Source: Dipteris shenzhenensis (taxonomy: Eukaryota; Polypodiophyta; Polypodiopsida; Gleicheniales). Taken from it: 64,000 nucleotides of DNA. Both the position numbers and the translations under genes were made by a program. Every line of letters starts with the position of its first letter. The first letter of the stretch is position 1. This document shows, in pieces, positions 37,261-50,300 of the stretch. Under the pieces are notes generated by a model, which searched no databases, was not told where the DNA came from, and saw only the letters and a program-made list of their open reading frames with translations. The DNA lies in assembly GCA_047967505.1 (NCBI GenBank), contig CM106541.1. One strand, 5' to 3'.

Positions 37261-39400
37261 CATATTAAGGAGGGAGGGAGAGGCTTCAACTGCCACGTGT
37301 CATTCAGGGAGAGCCTTCAACTGCCACGTGTCATTCAGGGGCCAAATGCCTTGCCCACCACGCTCCCTCTAGAATTTGAATTTGAGTTTGCCGCCCAAGT
37401 CTCAGCTTGCCAGAGATGTCACCATGAAGGACCTCCTCCACTCTACAAGATGTGTATGTGAGCCACAATTTTGGGTTCCATTCTTCCCCGACATAGCTCA
37501 CTTCTCAGCTCCATCGACCTCTGCTTTTCCCCACTCTAGCCCACCATCAATCGACCTATTTTGCTGCTCTCCAACATGCCAATTCCACCCTCCACATCAG
37601 TCTAAAAAGCTGGTGGAGAGGTTGGAGACAAACGAAGGGTGCAAGTCGCCATTGCCAAAGCTACTGCTACAGAGGTAGGGCTCGAGATGGTAATAGCCTC
37701 TATCAAGCATGAGACGAGCGAGGTATGCAAATGGTGGGCTGTGGAGGAAGGATGCTATGCACTATCAAGCAATAAGGGTCACTTTGCGTGGTGAGTGTAT
37801 TTGCCCGTTTCATCGCCTCCGCAACTTACGGTTTGTGTTTTTCTAAAGGTTCCTTCAAGTCGATGCGAATCGGCATTCTGTGCTTGATGGTGGTAATTGC
37901 AGGCCTATTACAAGGAATGTTCCAAGAGCCTCAAAAGGCTACAAAGTTACAGATTTTTTGAATGCGATCCTCCAATGCAAGCTCAAGAAGCATGAGGCCC
38001 TAGGGGCACAAGTTCACTAAAATCTCAGCTCTTCATCACAGGCCCGTGTTGCTCATTACGCCAAGCCCTGAGAGAGAATAATTCAACAACAATTCCTTAG
38101 CAATCCTTTATGTCTCTTGCAGTGTACCTACCTGCCATCCTCCCAATAATCAAGGAGACAAAGCATTTGCGATTTCAATTCTGGTAGTGCGGATCCAAGG
38201 CATGTGTGTTTTGAAGCTTTTGAGAAGGGACTTGAGAGAAAACCATGATGAAGCTTCCTGGGATGGTTTGGAGAGGCGATTGCTAACTCAAAAAAGACTA
38301 TCAGCTCGACAAGCAAGCCCAATTTGTAGCAACTGCCCTTCTTCCCTTGAATCTTGCCGTCTACTTCATCTCTCTGTTCCTATCCCCCTCGCAACTTTAC
38401 ACTCACTTTACATGAGAACTCTCCATTACGGAATGATGCCAGGGATTTGCTCTGCGGATAAGCCGTACCTTGCATCCTACTATAGGGACAAGGCTTCTCC
38501 AGCCCTGTTGAGTCAAAGCAGTAGCAACAAGGCGTAAGATGATGAGCATAGCATCGAAGACCATATTTGCTTTTCTTTTTTGTTCCCGTTGGCCCGTTAT
38601 GATTTCTTTCGGTAAGAAATGTAAACCTATATCTTGCTAAATTGCATACTTAATTAGCATTCCACTATAGAACAAGCTATTACTTTGCATCTTGCTGGAG
38701 ATGCACGGTTGCAAGCTGCCATGCTCACACCTCTAACTATGGTTTAGTGTGTCCTAAAAGTTGCATGTTGGCGCAGGAAAACATTAGTTTTCAAGAGCTT
38801 CGTGGACTGGTGAGGCTAAGAGTACCGCGGCATAGGCAAGGTCTCCGAGGTCGAAAGTGTCGTCTCTAATGTTGCACCTTGAGCCAAGTGCGATGTTCGT
38901 TAAGCTCTCTCGAACCGACTTGAAGTGCCCAAAATGTGTAATGTGCACTAGAAGATTTCTTGCACCCAGTTATGAAAAGGTCTTTAGAGCGAGAGGAATG
39001 TTAGACTTTAGCGTAGAAAAGTTAAATGTACAGGAACGAGGAAAAGGCTAGCAAGCAAGCTCTAATTCTGGTTCTTTTGGCTATCATGGACGTGGTGGTG
39101 GTGGAGGATGGTGCCAAGGAAGGCTATGGCAGCAACTATGGTGGACATGCGAGCAGCGGGCGTTCAAGCAAGGGAGTTGGAAAATCATAGGGGGCGAAGG
39201 CTTCTTCTGCACCAACCAAAACAACCGAGTTGGGATGAAAAGCAAAGAGGAGGCGGAGCTTGAAAGTGGGGTCATTGGGAGACATAGAGATATTCCTCCG
39301 AGCAAGCTTCTATATATATCTATATCTATACTATACATTAAGGAGGGAGGGAGGCAATAGTCTGCCATGTGTCATTCAGGGAGAGCCTTCAACTACCGTG
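37252..39400. repeat. Pair of direct repeats about 2.07 kb apart, family unclear
   Basis: At 37,252 and 39,325 the same word occurs: tctatacta(c/t)a followed by tattaaggagggagggag (cattaagg in the second). Both are followed by tgcca(c/t)gtgtcattcaggg and agagccttcaact. Plant Helitron 5' ends often begin TC-TATACTA with A upstream, and the second copy is preceded by A, so a Helitron reading is possible. No CTRR-type 3' end with hairpin was confirmed. The DNA between holds only broken frames, some of which could be captured gene pieces, for example a Gly-rich run at 39,090-39,120. Confidence 0.3.
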
Positions 39401-39663
39401 TGTTGCGTGGTTGAGACTAGAGGGCACCACGTGTCACATGGTTGACAGGAGGAGAGCTTGCAGGAGGGACGCTGACAGGGAGTGGAAGGGAGTGTGAATT
39501 TGAATTCCAGAGACTCTGATGGGGAGTGGAGGGAAGGCATCAAAGGGAGTGTGAATTTGAATTCTAGAGATTCTTTCTCCAAGGTTTGCCAAGAAATACT
39601 CTACTGTTGGAGAGCCCTCTCTATGGTCATCAGGGAAGAGATGGAGTGGGGTACAAAGGTGAA

Positions 39664-39965
39664 GCGATGGAACCCCTCCCTGAACACTTGCTGTCTTCCC
39701 CGTTGCCTCTCCCGTTTCTCATCCCTTCACTTAGCGCCTTGAGCCCAAGAGAGAGAGGGAGAGAGAGTTCTCCTCCTCGTTGCCTCTCTTGCCCCACTGC
39801 TCAGCCCCTCGAGCCCGCCTCTCCCTCTCTCCCAGAACACTTGCTGTCTTCCCCTTTCTCATCCCTCCACTCAGGACTTGAGCCCAAGAGAGAGAGGGAG
39901 AGAGAGAGCTCCTCCCCGTTGCCTCTCTTGCCACTGCTCAGCCCCAGCCCCTCGAGCCTACCTCA
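39664..39965. repeat. Tandem duplication of about 165 bp
   Basis: Two copies share gaacacttgctgtcttcccc, ttgagcccaagagagagagg and ctcagcccc. They begin at about 39,680 and 39,836. Purine-rich GA runs inside account for the Arg/Glu-rich frames, which are not called. Confidence 0.75.
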
Positions 39966-40159
39966 CCCCTTTCTCCTTCCTTCGTTTAGCCCCTCTATCC
40001 CGAGAGAGACAGAGAGAGATAGAGAGAGAGATCATTGTTGTTTGTGCTTGATGGTGATGGCTATAAAACAAGGAGATCAAATGGTATCATGGTGGCAAAC
40101 TATGGGCTTGGAATCAACAGCAAATGCAACGAAGGAAAAGGTAGCCTAGAGTAGAGTAG

Positions 40160-43100
40160 ACAGGGAAGCATCCTCACTTCACAAGAGATTGGGAGCCAGG
40201 AGACCCATTCACGATTGTGAAGTACACAAGTAAATAAGTTTTGGATTCCGTAGTTAAACACTTTTGTGTGTAATTCTTGGGACACACTATTAGCCTTCGC
40301 TATGGGATACCCTTTGTGGGGGCCATTTCTAACGGACGACCTTGATTCAAAGTTCGGGGGAATCTACTTGGATGTTTGGAGGATTGTACCCTTGCGGGAA
40401 AGAGTATGTTCAGGTTGAGATAGGTGTATGAGAATTGTTATTTGGTTGTAGACCTTGCCAGATGGAGGAGGGGCTCAGGTTGGATTGCTTGAGGTCAAAT
40501 GCAGGTACGTGATTGAAGTTTGTGGGGCCATTAGGTGCTATCATGGATGGACCTATGTACTAGGGAGTTTTGCTTGGATGGGACTAGACCTGGCGGAGTG
40601 GGAGCCATTGGATGAAAAGCGAGGAATCAAGACCCACACCAAATTCTACAAGATTGTTTCAAGAGGGAAGCCAATGGAGCTTCTTCCTTGATGATTTGGG
40701 ATCGAAACGAGATGTGTCTGTGAGAGGGATTGGAGGTCACCTCCTCATCTATAAGCCCCCATATGACGAGTGCATGGACTTTGGGCTAGGGTTGTCACAT
40801 GGGCAACACTTTGGTTTCCATGTGGACTTCAAACCTAGAAGGAGGGGGCTGCCACATGGGCAACACCTAGGCTACCATGTGGGTAGCAACCATTTAGAGA
40901 AAGCTATAGAGAAGGGGCTACCACATGGGCAGCAAACAGGCTACCAAGTGGGCAAACATAATGAAGGAAATACCTGGCATGTCAGGCTCTTTGGAGGACT
41001 CTATTAGCACAGATCAGAGGCAAAATGATTGTAGGACACATACGATTGTTTGCAGCAGATAAAAGACCAGCTCCGAGACTAAAAGTAGTCCGAGGGCAAG
41101 GTAGGCTTGGGGTCTTACAAATGGAGAGGATGTTCAATTGAGGTTCAATTCGGGCTAGGGTTGTCACATTGTCACATTGGCAAGAATTTGGTAGATGGGT
41201 AGCACCTAGGCTACCATGTAGGCAGCAAGCTTTTAGACAGAGCCAGAATGATTGCAAGACACATGGGCTGTCACATGGGTAGCACCTAGGATGCCATGTT
41301 GGCAGCAAGATTTTAGAGAGAACCATAGAGAAGGGGCTGCAAATGGGCTACAAACAAGCTGCCATGTAGGCAGCACAATAAAGGACATACTTGGCATGTC
41401 AAAGGCTCTTTGGAGGGATATATCAATATAGATTGGAGGTAAAATGATTGCAAGACACATGCAACCCTTCGCAGCAAGTAAAGGACCAGATTTGTGACTG
41501 AGAGTGGACCAGACAGAGTGCAAGATAGGTAGGTAATTTATGCACTATCTACACAAGTTGTACGGAGCGGTTGGATGCTGAAAGGCCCAAGAAACAATAA
41601 GAACAAGGGTAGATTAGCCAAGCTGAAAAGCAACACAAGGTTTAGGGTTAGAGTATGCCCTAGAAAAATGTACACGAGTTTTAGGAAATGGTGCACCAGA
41701 TTTGGGCCAAGAAGAGCCTCATATACTCGCCTATCTAGTTGAGGTTGGCCTGGGAGAGTTTTGTATTGTTCTGAGGTAGGCCATGAAGGCTTGCTTATAG
41801 GCCAGGTAGAGCCAGTTGACTAGGACAACTTGCATGTCCACTGGTAGGGACTATGCTGATCACAGCCATGCCCCAGTGACTTTCAAGACAACATAGGCTA
41901 GCTCACTAGGGCTGTTGGGTTGGCCACATTTGGAGGGGGATCTTCGCTATATAAAGGGGCCTTTTGGGGCCTCACTACTCACGAGGAGTCCATCTGAGGG
42001 GCAGATTGGAACTGCATGGAGCCTCCCTCAAGGACCAATACATGGACAAAGAAGGTGGCCATGAGACCCATAGACAAAGTGCTCATAAGGATCAACACCC
42101 TTCAGTTTCCTCGAGGTCAGCAACGAGGGCATCAGGAGAGCCATTTCAGCCATCCAGTGTGGAAGCTTCGATTGAGTAGTATATAGTCTACTAGAAGGGC
42201 TTCCACAAGACCAAGGGATGTGGCAAGGACATGAAGGCAACACTTTGCCATATGGGTAGCAAACCCAGGAGGAAGAGCATGAAGAGGGAGTTGGCAGTAC
42301 CTAGGTTGCCATGTGGGTATCAAGCTCTCATAAAAACCCATAGAGAAGGGGCTACCACATGGGCAGCCAATAGGCTACCATGCAACCGTCACAATGAAGG
42401 ACATAATTGGCATGGAAAAGGATATCTGGATGACTGGACCAGCGTGGATCAAAGTCAAATTGATTGGAGGACACATACGGCTGTTTATAGTAGGTTAAGG
42501 ACTAGATTTGGGATTGAGAGTAGTTGAAAAGAGGGTTGGACATGTGGGTATTATATGGGCTATCTTCATAAGGTGTACAGAGCTGTTGGAGGCTAAAAAG
42601 GCTAGGAAAATAGTTAGAACAGGAGTGGATTGGCCAAGGTAGATGTGTGTCACCATGGAGCAAAAGGTTGACTAGATTCAGAAATAGAATATGCTCTAGA
42701 AGAAGGTGACTAGGCTGCAAGGTAAGGTGTGCTAGATTTGGGCTAGGAAAGGCCTCATATATAGGCGTGGCCAAGCATGGCCATGAATGCTTTCTTATAG
42801 GCTAGGCGGAGGCAGCCAAACAGGCCAACTTGCATGTTAGATGGTAGGGGCTTTGCTGGTTGGTTTTTAGGGTTGGACCCGGGTCAGTTTTGGACAGCAT
42901 ATGTCAGCCCACTAGGGCTGTTGGGTTGGCTACCTTTGGATAGGGATTTGCCCTATATAAAGGGGCCTTTGGGGCCTCACTACTCACTCACCTAAGGAGT
43001 AGATTGAAGCTGCAGGTAGCTTGCCTAAAGGACCAAGACATGCACAAAGGAGGTGGCCATCAGCAACATACAAAGAGCTCATGAGGATTAAGACCCTTTG

Positions 43101-43870
43101 CTATGCTTAAGGGCAGCAAGGAGACTGGGAGTTAGGAGACCCATTCACGACTGTGAAGTACACATAAGTAAATAAGTTTTTGAGTCCGTAGTTAAACACT
43201 TTTGTGTGACACACTATTAGCCTTCGTTGTGGGATACCCTCTGTAAGCCCCCATATGAGGAGTGTGTGGGGAGGCGGAGTTCAGCTTAGGGTTGTCACAT
43301 GGCAACAAGCTCTAAGAGAAAGTCATAGAGAAGGGCTTCCACATGGGCAACAAACAGGCTGCCATGTGGGCAACACAATGAAGGACATATCTGGCATGTT
43401 AGAGGCTCTTTGGAGAACTGGATTATCATAGATTAGAGGCAAAATGCTTGCAAGACAAATGTGACTGCTTGCAGCAGCAGATAACTGACTAGATCTGAGA
43501 CTGAGAGTAGTCCAAACAATGAGCAAGACAGGCAGGTATTTATCAAGCTATCTACACAAGGTGTACGGAGCTATTGGATGCTAGAAAGTACCGAGAAATA
43601 GTCAGAACAAGGGCATATTGGCACATCCATCAGGAAAAAGGCGGATCAATTTAGAGCTGGAATATGACCTAGAAGAAGGCGAATACGTTGCAAGATATGG
43701 CACACCAGATTTGGCCATGAAAGGGTCTCATATACATGTATATCTGGCTAAGGCAGGTGTAGGCCAATGGAAGCTAGCCATGTGGCCAGGCAATGCCATG
43801 AAGGCTTGCTTATAGGCCAGGTAGAGGCAGCCAACCAACCCGAGTTGCACATCAGTGGGTAGGAACTGTG
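40160..43870. repeat. Decayed array of about 1-kb units with an LTR-like promoter word
   Basis: The phrase ggcatgt(c/t)a...ggctctttgga starts recognisable blocks at about 40,980, 41,393, 42,408 and 43,394 (413, 1,015 and 986 apart). Other shared words are gggctgttgggttggc and ctatataaaggggcc (about 41,950 and 42,953). A segment of about 120 bp with aggagacccattcacga and gtagttaaacacttttgtgt lies at 40,198 and 43,137. The TATA-like tatataaag followed by ggggcctcactactcac looks like a retroelement promoter, so these may be nested LTRs. Repeated words such as tgccacatgggcaacac give frames reading PHGQH, not called as genes. Confidence 0.65.
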
Positions 43871-43879
43871 CCTCTACTT

Positions 43880-45770
43880 TCAATGACTGTCTCTTCCCCT
43901 CCCTACTTCCCAGGAGCTGCGCTTCTTCAATAGAGGATTTGCTTAGGAATATTAGGGGATGTTGCTACCATAGAATGATCATTAGGGTATTGTATGGCTA
44001 TAGCTCTATGTCTATAATGATTTAACATCCTCTCTCTTCTATTTGCATGCAACATGTTTGGTGTTGTTTTGTTCAAGCATGGGAGGAATGAAAGCTAGCT
44101 ACAACGTGGTGCACTCAATCTCAAATGAGTGAAGAAGTGTTAGTGCTTGGGAAGGCATGCATTCCACTTCTATGTGGATGGAGCTTCTATCCTAACATTT
44201 TTTGACAAGCACAGACAATAATTGGCAATCATCATCTTGAACCACCACTGCTCAAGGCAAGGACCAGAAATACAACTACCACGGCCATAGGTCCAGGCAA
44301 GAACCACAGCCAAACACAAGATGAAGGTAGGTCTGTATACTCTTCTAACTCTTCTATATAATCAAAGCCGGAATGCGATCGATAAAGGTAGGAGGTTTTG
44401 ATATTTGGTTTCAAAGCTAGACTACGATTGATAAAAGTCAGAGATTTTGAAATTTTCTGGCAAAGTGGTTAATAAAAGTAGAAGATGTATGGTCTCCTAT
44501 TGCTAAAGGAGTAGTATGGCTCTTGCTAAGATTTTGCAAATGGAAGGAAGATCAGGGACCTGTGAAGCAAGAGCCAGTGATGTTATTACAAAGAAAACTT
44601 AGCAATATGTATTGATGAGTTAAATATGACTAGGAGGTACTGAGGCATTGCTAATCATGGATTGCATTTAGTTGATTATCTCATGGATCCCATTATGTTT
44701 GCTATCTCATACTTTTAGAGTCCATGACGTGGAATGAATAGGTTGAGAACTTTAGATGGGATAGATAATAGAGTGAATTTTGAGGAGACGTTCAAACCAC
44801 TATATCAAACTTTGGGTGGGCTGTTCAATTATGGATGGAATGTTTATGAAAAAAGTGGAGTAAGGGGGAGGTGAAGAGAATGAATTTTAATGCGGATTTT
44901 TTCTATTTATGAGGGAGAGGAGCCCTTCTCTCTTATTTATAATTATATGGATTTAAAGCACCTTTACCTAGGTTTTAGAGTGAGTTTTTATTTCTGGATA
45001 TGCATTTTTTCCATCTCTCCTTGGCAAGCTGGACATTAATTTCTTTAGGAAGTTGTGCCCTATAGTTTGATTTACTGCACTCATTCTTCACATCTAAGCA
45101 TTAGGATAGGTTATAATATTGCTTGACAAATTGATGATGGCTCTCATATTCAAAGACTCAATTACTTTACTACTTCATCTTTGTGTGTTTGAAGATATCA
45201 CTCAGATTTTGACATTCATCTGTAAAGGTTAAGAGGAACGTGCAAATATAATGGCTCGGCCTCTAAGATTTTGGAAGGGTTCTTTCCGAAATGTTTTTTG
45301 CCGGTTTTGGGAATGGCTTAGCAAAGTTTTTGGGATGTATGCTTTATGTTTTGAGGTTTATCAATACTTTTTAGTTGTGTATTAAAGGAAAAGTGGATCA
45401 ATAGCACTCTCCTAAACTTAGTCCATCATGTTCAGTCCTACTTCTTTGAAGTTTTACTCAATAAATATGAAGTGTTAGCCTTAGTGCACACTTTATTAAA
45501 AATCATTGGAACCATTCTCATCTTATTTTTTGAAGTAAAATATAAATAGCTCCTAAAATTGTCATGTGTACTTCACCTTTACATGTTGTGTGAAAGCATT
45601 CACACAAAACATTTAAGTGATGGTCAATATAGAACCCATCTTTTCTTGAGCTTTTCCTTAAGTCGAACCTTTGGACTTTGCACTTGGGGTTACTTCATTG
45701 TTGACTTCATATTCATGATGATGCTAATGCCTTTGGAGCGGGGCTTCTATATTTGATTCTACACTCTAAG
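43880..45770. other. Intergenic DNA, nothing recognised
   Basis: AT-rich DNA with only short frames. No terminal repeat, splice-linked exon or named domain was found on either strand. Confidence 0.4.
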
Positions 45771-45782
45771 CTCATGATCTTA

Positions 45783-47240
45783 TATACTAAACCTTAAAAC
45801 CTAAATCTTAAACCCTAAAACAATAATCATAAACCCTAAAAGCTAAACCCTAAACCCTATATTTTTAACCCTAAACCCTAAACCCTAAATCCTAAACACT
45901 AAACCCTAAAAATATAATCATAAACACTAAACCCTAAACACTAAATCTTAAATCCTAAGCCCTAAATATTAAACCCTAAACCCTAACCCTAAAATACAAT
46001 CAAAATTTTATGATTTTTCTCGATTTGTGCAACATGTTAGATATACCCCCAACCTGTTGCTTGAGCAACAGGTTGGGGAGTATATCTGACCTGTTGCACA
46101 AATCGAGAATTTTCTTGATTTGTGCAACAGGTTGGATATACCCCCCAACCTGTTGCTCAAGCAACAGGTTGGGGGGTATATCCAACCTGTTGCACAAATC
46201 AAGAAAATTCTCGATTTGTGCAACATGTTTAATATACTCCTCAACCTGTTGCTTGAGCAACAGGTTGGGGGTATAATATACTCCTCAACCTGTTGCTCAA
46301 ACATGTTGCACAAATCGAGAATTTTCTTGATTTGTGCAATCAAGAACAGGTTGGGGGTATATCCAATCTGTTGCACAAATCAAGAAAATTCTCGATTTGT
46401 GCAACATGTTGGATATACTCCTCAACTTGTTGCTCAAGCAACAGGTTGGGGGTATATCCAACCTATTGCACAAATCAAGAAAATTCTCGATTTGTGCAAC
46501 ATGTTGGGGGTATATCCAACCTGTTGCACAAATCAAGAAAATTCTCGATTTGTGCAACATGTTGGAGTATATCCAACCTGTTGCACAAATCTTAATTTGT
46601 GCAACAAGTTGGATATACCCCCAACCTGTTGCTCAAGCAACAGGTTGGGAGATACATCCAACAACAGGCCTCCAGGTTGGGGGGTATATGCAACCTGTTG
46701 CACAAATCGAGAATTTTCTTGATTTGTGTAACAAATTGGATATACCACCCAACCTGTTGCTCAAGCAACAGGTTGGGGGATATATCCAACAACAGGCCTC
46801 CAACCTGTTGCTTGGGGGATATATCCAACTGTTGAACCTGTTGCTTGGGGGATATATCCAACTACTGCTCAACCTTACACAAATCAAGATTTTTCAGTTG
46901 TAGGTTGGATATATTTCCTAATTGTATATCAAATTGTTGCACAAATAAGAAAAATTCTTGATTTGTGCAATAAGTTGGATATATCCCCCAACCTCTTGCT
47001 TGATATATCCAACCGGTTGCTCAAGCAACAAGTTGGGGGATATATCCAGCCTATTGCACAAATTAAAAAAATTCATTAAATTTTGGTTGTATTTTAGGGT
47101 TAAGGTTTAGGGTTTAAGATTTAAGATTTAGGGTTTAGGATTTAAGATTTAGGGTTTAGGATTTAGGGTTTAGGAATTAAATGTTTAAAGTTTAGGATTT
47201 ACGGTGGTTAAGATGTTTTGGTATTAATTATTTAAAGTTT
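45783..47240. mobile_element. Foldback element with telomere-like arms
   Basis: The left arm (45,783-46,000) is degenerate (CCCTAAA)n ending ccctaaccctaaaatacaat. The right arm (47,085-47,240) is degenerate (TTTAGGG)n and begins ggttgtattttagggttaag, the reverse complement of the left arm's inner edge. The centre (46,010-47,075) is an array of short palindromes made from caacctgttgcacaaatc, gagaattttcttgatttgtg and ggttgggggtatatccaacc words. The whole stretch can fold on itself. It encodes no credible protein; overlapping frames on both strands are by-products. It sits about 130-150 bases upstream of the transposase-like gene. Confidence 0.75.
46010..47075. repeat. Palindrome array (gttgcacaaat / aacctgttgc words)
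   Basis: More than ten palindromic half-units alternate. One type pairs gattttct-type words around the centre aattttct; another pairs aacctgttgctcaagcaaca with ggtt on either side. Sub-families differ by whether the spacer reads ggtatatccaac or gatatatccaac; the second type dominates after 46,770. Confidence 0.85.
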
Positions 47241-47370
47241 AGGATGTAGGGTTTAGGTTAATGCCTTCTCTGCTAGTTTTGATATAGAAGTTATTAAGTA
47301 ATAATAAGCTCAATGATTATTTATTAAATGTTCATTTTGAGTTGCTAATTTACTTTTATACATAAAACAG

Positions 47371-50300
47371 GTATTCACCCTAACAGAGGGCATGGATGTG
47401 GTGTTATATAAGAAGAATGAAGTGGTGGCTTTTGGACGAATTCATAGTCTTGATCCTATGAATGTGTGTCATTTTCAACGTTGTGGTGAGAGAAGATGTG
47501 TAGTGATAATCACCAACGTTGTAAATCCTAAAGTACATTTAAAATATCCACATAGAGACTTTGAAACATTGGGAGATATCTTACAATGTGACATATTTGA
47601 TATGCAAGCACACAGAACACTCTGGGACCAAGACGAAATTGTTCCAAAGACATACTTTCAAGATATCAAGAAAACTTGTATCCAGGGGGAAAAAGTACAG
47701 ATGTTCTCGCTCCGGAGAAGTTTTAGCAATTGGCAACTTTAAGGGCTATGCTCAGAGTTTTCTCTGTATAGTGGAGATAATTAAGTTGACTAGTGCAGGT
47801 GTCATTCAAAATGCAATGGATAGTACTTCACAATTAGACGTCCATAATACTACGTCTCAACTACAAGTTCATAGTACTTGTAAATGGGGGTTAGCTTTCT
47901 TGAAATCAAGTTTGCCCAAGACAGTTTCCTTCAATGTCATGGAAGACACAACAGAATATTATCAGAAGAAAAAGACTATAACACAAATGGGATCCAAATT
48001 GATAAGAAGCTATAGTAGTAATCAAGAGTATCATAGTGGCATGCTCACAGGTATCGAGGACATTATAGTAACAGATGTTGATGTAGAAAAGGTTTCTTGT
48101 GCTGCAAGTGACTTAAATATACTCACTGGTATAGAAGACTTGTCTTGTGTTGCAAGTGACTCAAAAAGGCTCACTGGTATAGAAGATTTGTCATGTGTTG
48201 CAAGTGACTCGAACAAGCTCACTGGTATAGAAGATTTATCCTGTGTTGCAAGTGACTCGAACAGGCTCACTGGTATAGAAGACTTGTCTTGTGCTGCAAG
48301 TGACTCAAACATGCTTATTGATATAAAAGACAGAAGATGTGTTGAGAATAATAAGATGGGACCACAAAGAAAAATACACGCAAAGATCAATGGGATAAGT
48401 GATGCAATAACAGGAATTGATGATATTAGTGACAATGATCATGATGTTACCACTCGAATACAAGGCAAAAGGGGCAAAGAATCTGAGAATATTGTTGCTA
48501 GCATGCCAGAGAATATAGATGGGAGAATCTTGAGTTACGAAGGAGAAACAGTTCAACCACAAAATTCAAGAGGCATTGGCAACAAATTGACATCAATGAA
48601 CATGTCGACCAGATTGCCATTTCCAAGATATTATAAGGTATCAAATAATTCTCAAGCCTACACAGCATTTGATTATAAAGATGAAGATTCAAGGGAAATG
48701 GATTCGAGGTTTGATGGTCTTACAACTAGAAAACGCAAGACACTATTTACAAAAAGAAAGTATGTGAGTGTGAAGAGGCGAAGAATCATGGCATCAATTC
48801 CAGAACCAAAGAGACATGTGATGCTATCCGAGGAGAATATGGAAAGGATGCTTATGCGAGTTTGTTGCAAGAGACTTTGCATTAGAAAAGTTGGGAAAGA
48901 TGATTGTGCAGCCATACGCCTTGGTATTTGGAGTAAGACAGCGCCTAATAGACATAACTATCTTCTTCAAGAGTTTTCATGCTTTCTTCATCAAGACACT
49001 AATCAAGATTTGAGCACAGGACACTGTAAACCTAGATTGAAACCCATGGTTAATGGGAGACCCATTTGCAATCGAGGATATCAATGGTTAACTGGACTAT
49101 CACATGGCACATATTGGACCATCTGGGCAGAGGTGAAAGAAAAAGTTATTCATACAATTCATGGAAATACCTACAAGCTTAAATGCCATGGAAGCACTAT
49201 AAATGCAACTGCAACATTAAAGCAAGTTCTCGAAGACCATGCATTACCGCAGCCTCATCTTCAACAAACAATGCTAGATGGACGTGTCGAATGCCAACAA
49301 CATCTTCCTTTGGGAATGACAAAGAAGGTCTTCCTAGAGACTGTCAATAAAACTTTACAAGACAGAGACGAGAGCATGATTTCACGATCAACCTTGTACA
49401 AAATTTGGCGTAGAGATTTTTGCCATGTCAAGACACCATCAAAGCAAAGGATGTCAAAATGTAAGACATGTGATGAATTAAAAAATGCCATTGAACATAG
49501 TAAATGTGAGCAGCAGCGAGGAAGATATATTAAATGGCGATCAATCCATTTACGTCATGTGCAGGATGCTCGAAAGTTGTATGCTTCTTGGAGAGAGGAA
49601 GCTATTTCACATGTCGATAAGTCCATGTGCATCACCATTGATGGTATGGACCAGAATACAACCACTTTGCCACGATATAGACGTATCCCACCGGCATTGG
49701 AGGGCAAACATGGGCTAAAAACACACTTGTGTGGAGTATTAGTACATGGATACCGAATCTTTTGTGATGTATGGATTGATAGTTTGCATGACCATGATAG
49801 TAACCAGGTTGTTACATCAATCATGAAAGCAATAAGAAAGGTCATAGATGCTCGCGGATGTTTGCCTAACACATTGCGAATACAAGCTGATAATTGTTGG
49901 AGAGAGAACAAGAATAAATATATATTTGCTTTATGCTCTATGTTGGTTGGTTTGAAAATATTTGAAGAAGTGGAAGTTGGCTATCTTCTTGTCTGTCATA
50001 CACATGAAGACATAGATCAAATCTTCAGTGTTATCTTTGGTGAGTTGAAGGCAATGGATGTTTTGACAATGGAGGATATGCTATTTCAAATTGGGAAAAA
50101 AATTGGAGGTTCTCGTAAGGAAGAATCAGAAGTGGCTATCTTAGAGAGGATGGTAGATTGAAGAGCATTTATAGAGCCACATTTACAAACAGGAGATGAT
50201 GCCCTAATAGGACACACAAATCCACACTACTTTCGGTTTCACATGCATAACAATATTCCAGTGATGCAATGGAAGCACTACTCAGTAGATGGAGATCATT

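Noticed and set aside
40740-43400. Proteins with PHGQH-type repeats
   Set aside because: Short, broken frames generated by the repeated word tgccacatgggcaacac on both strands; no start or continuous frame.
45783-47075. Overlapping frames of up to 200 residues (QQVGGYIQPVAQIKKILDLC type)
   Set aside because: They arise on both strands from the palindrome array of the foldback element, with no domain and no consistent frame.
45783-47240. Telomere-telomere fusion site
   Set aside because: A fusion would read (TTTAGGG)n then (CCCTAAA)n. The order here is the opposite, with a palindromic core between.
48031-48435. 134-residue minus-strand frame with tandem repeats
   Set aside because: Antisense of the 48-bp coding repeats in the transposase-like gene.
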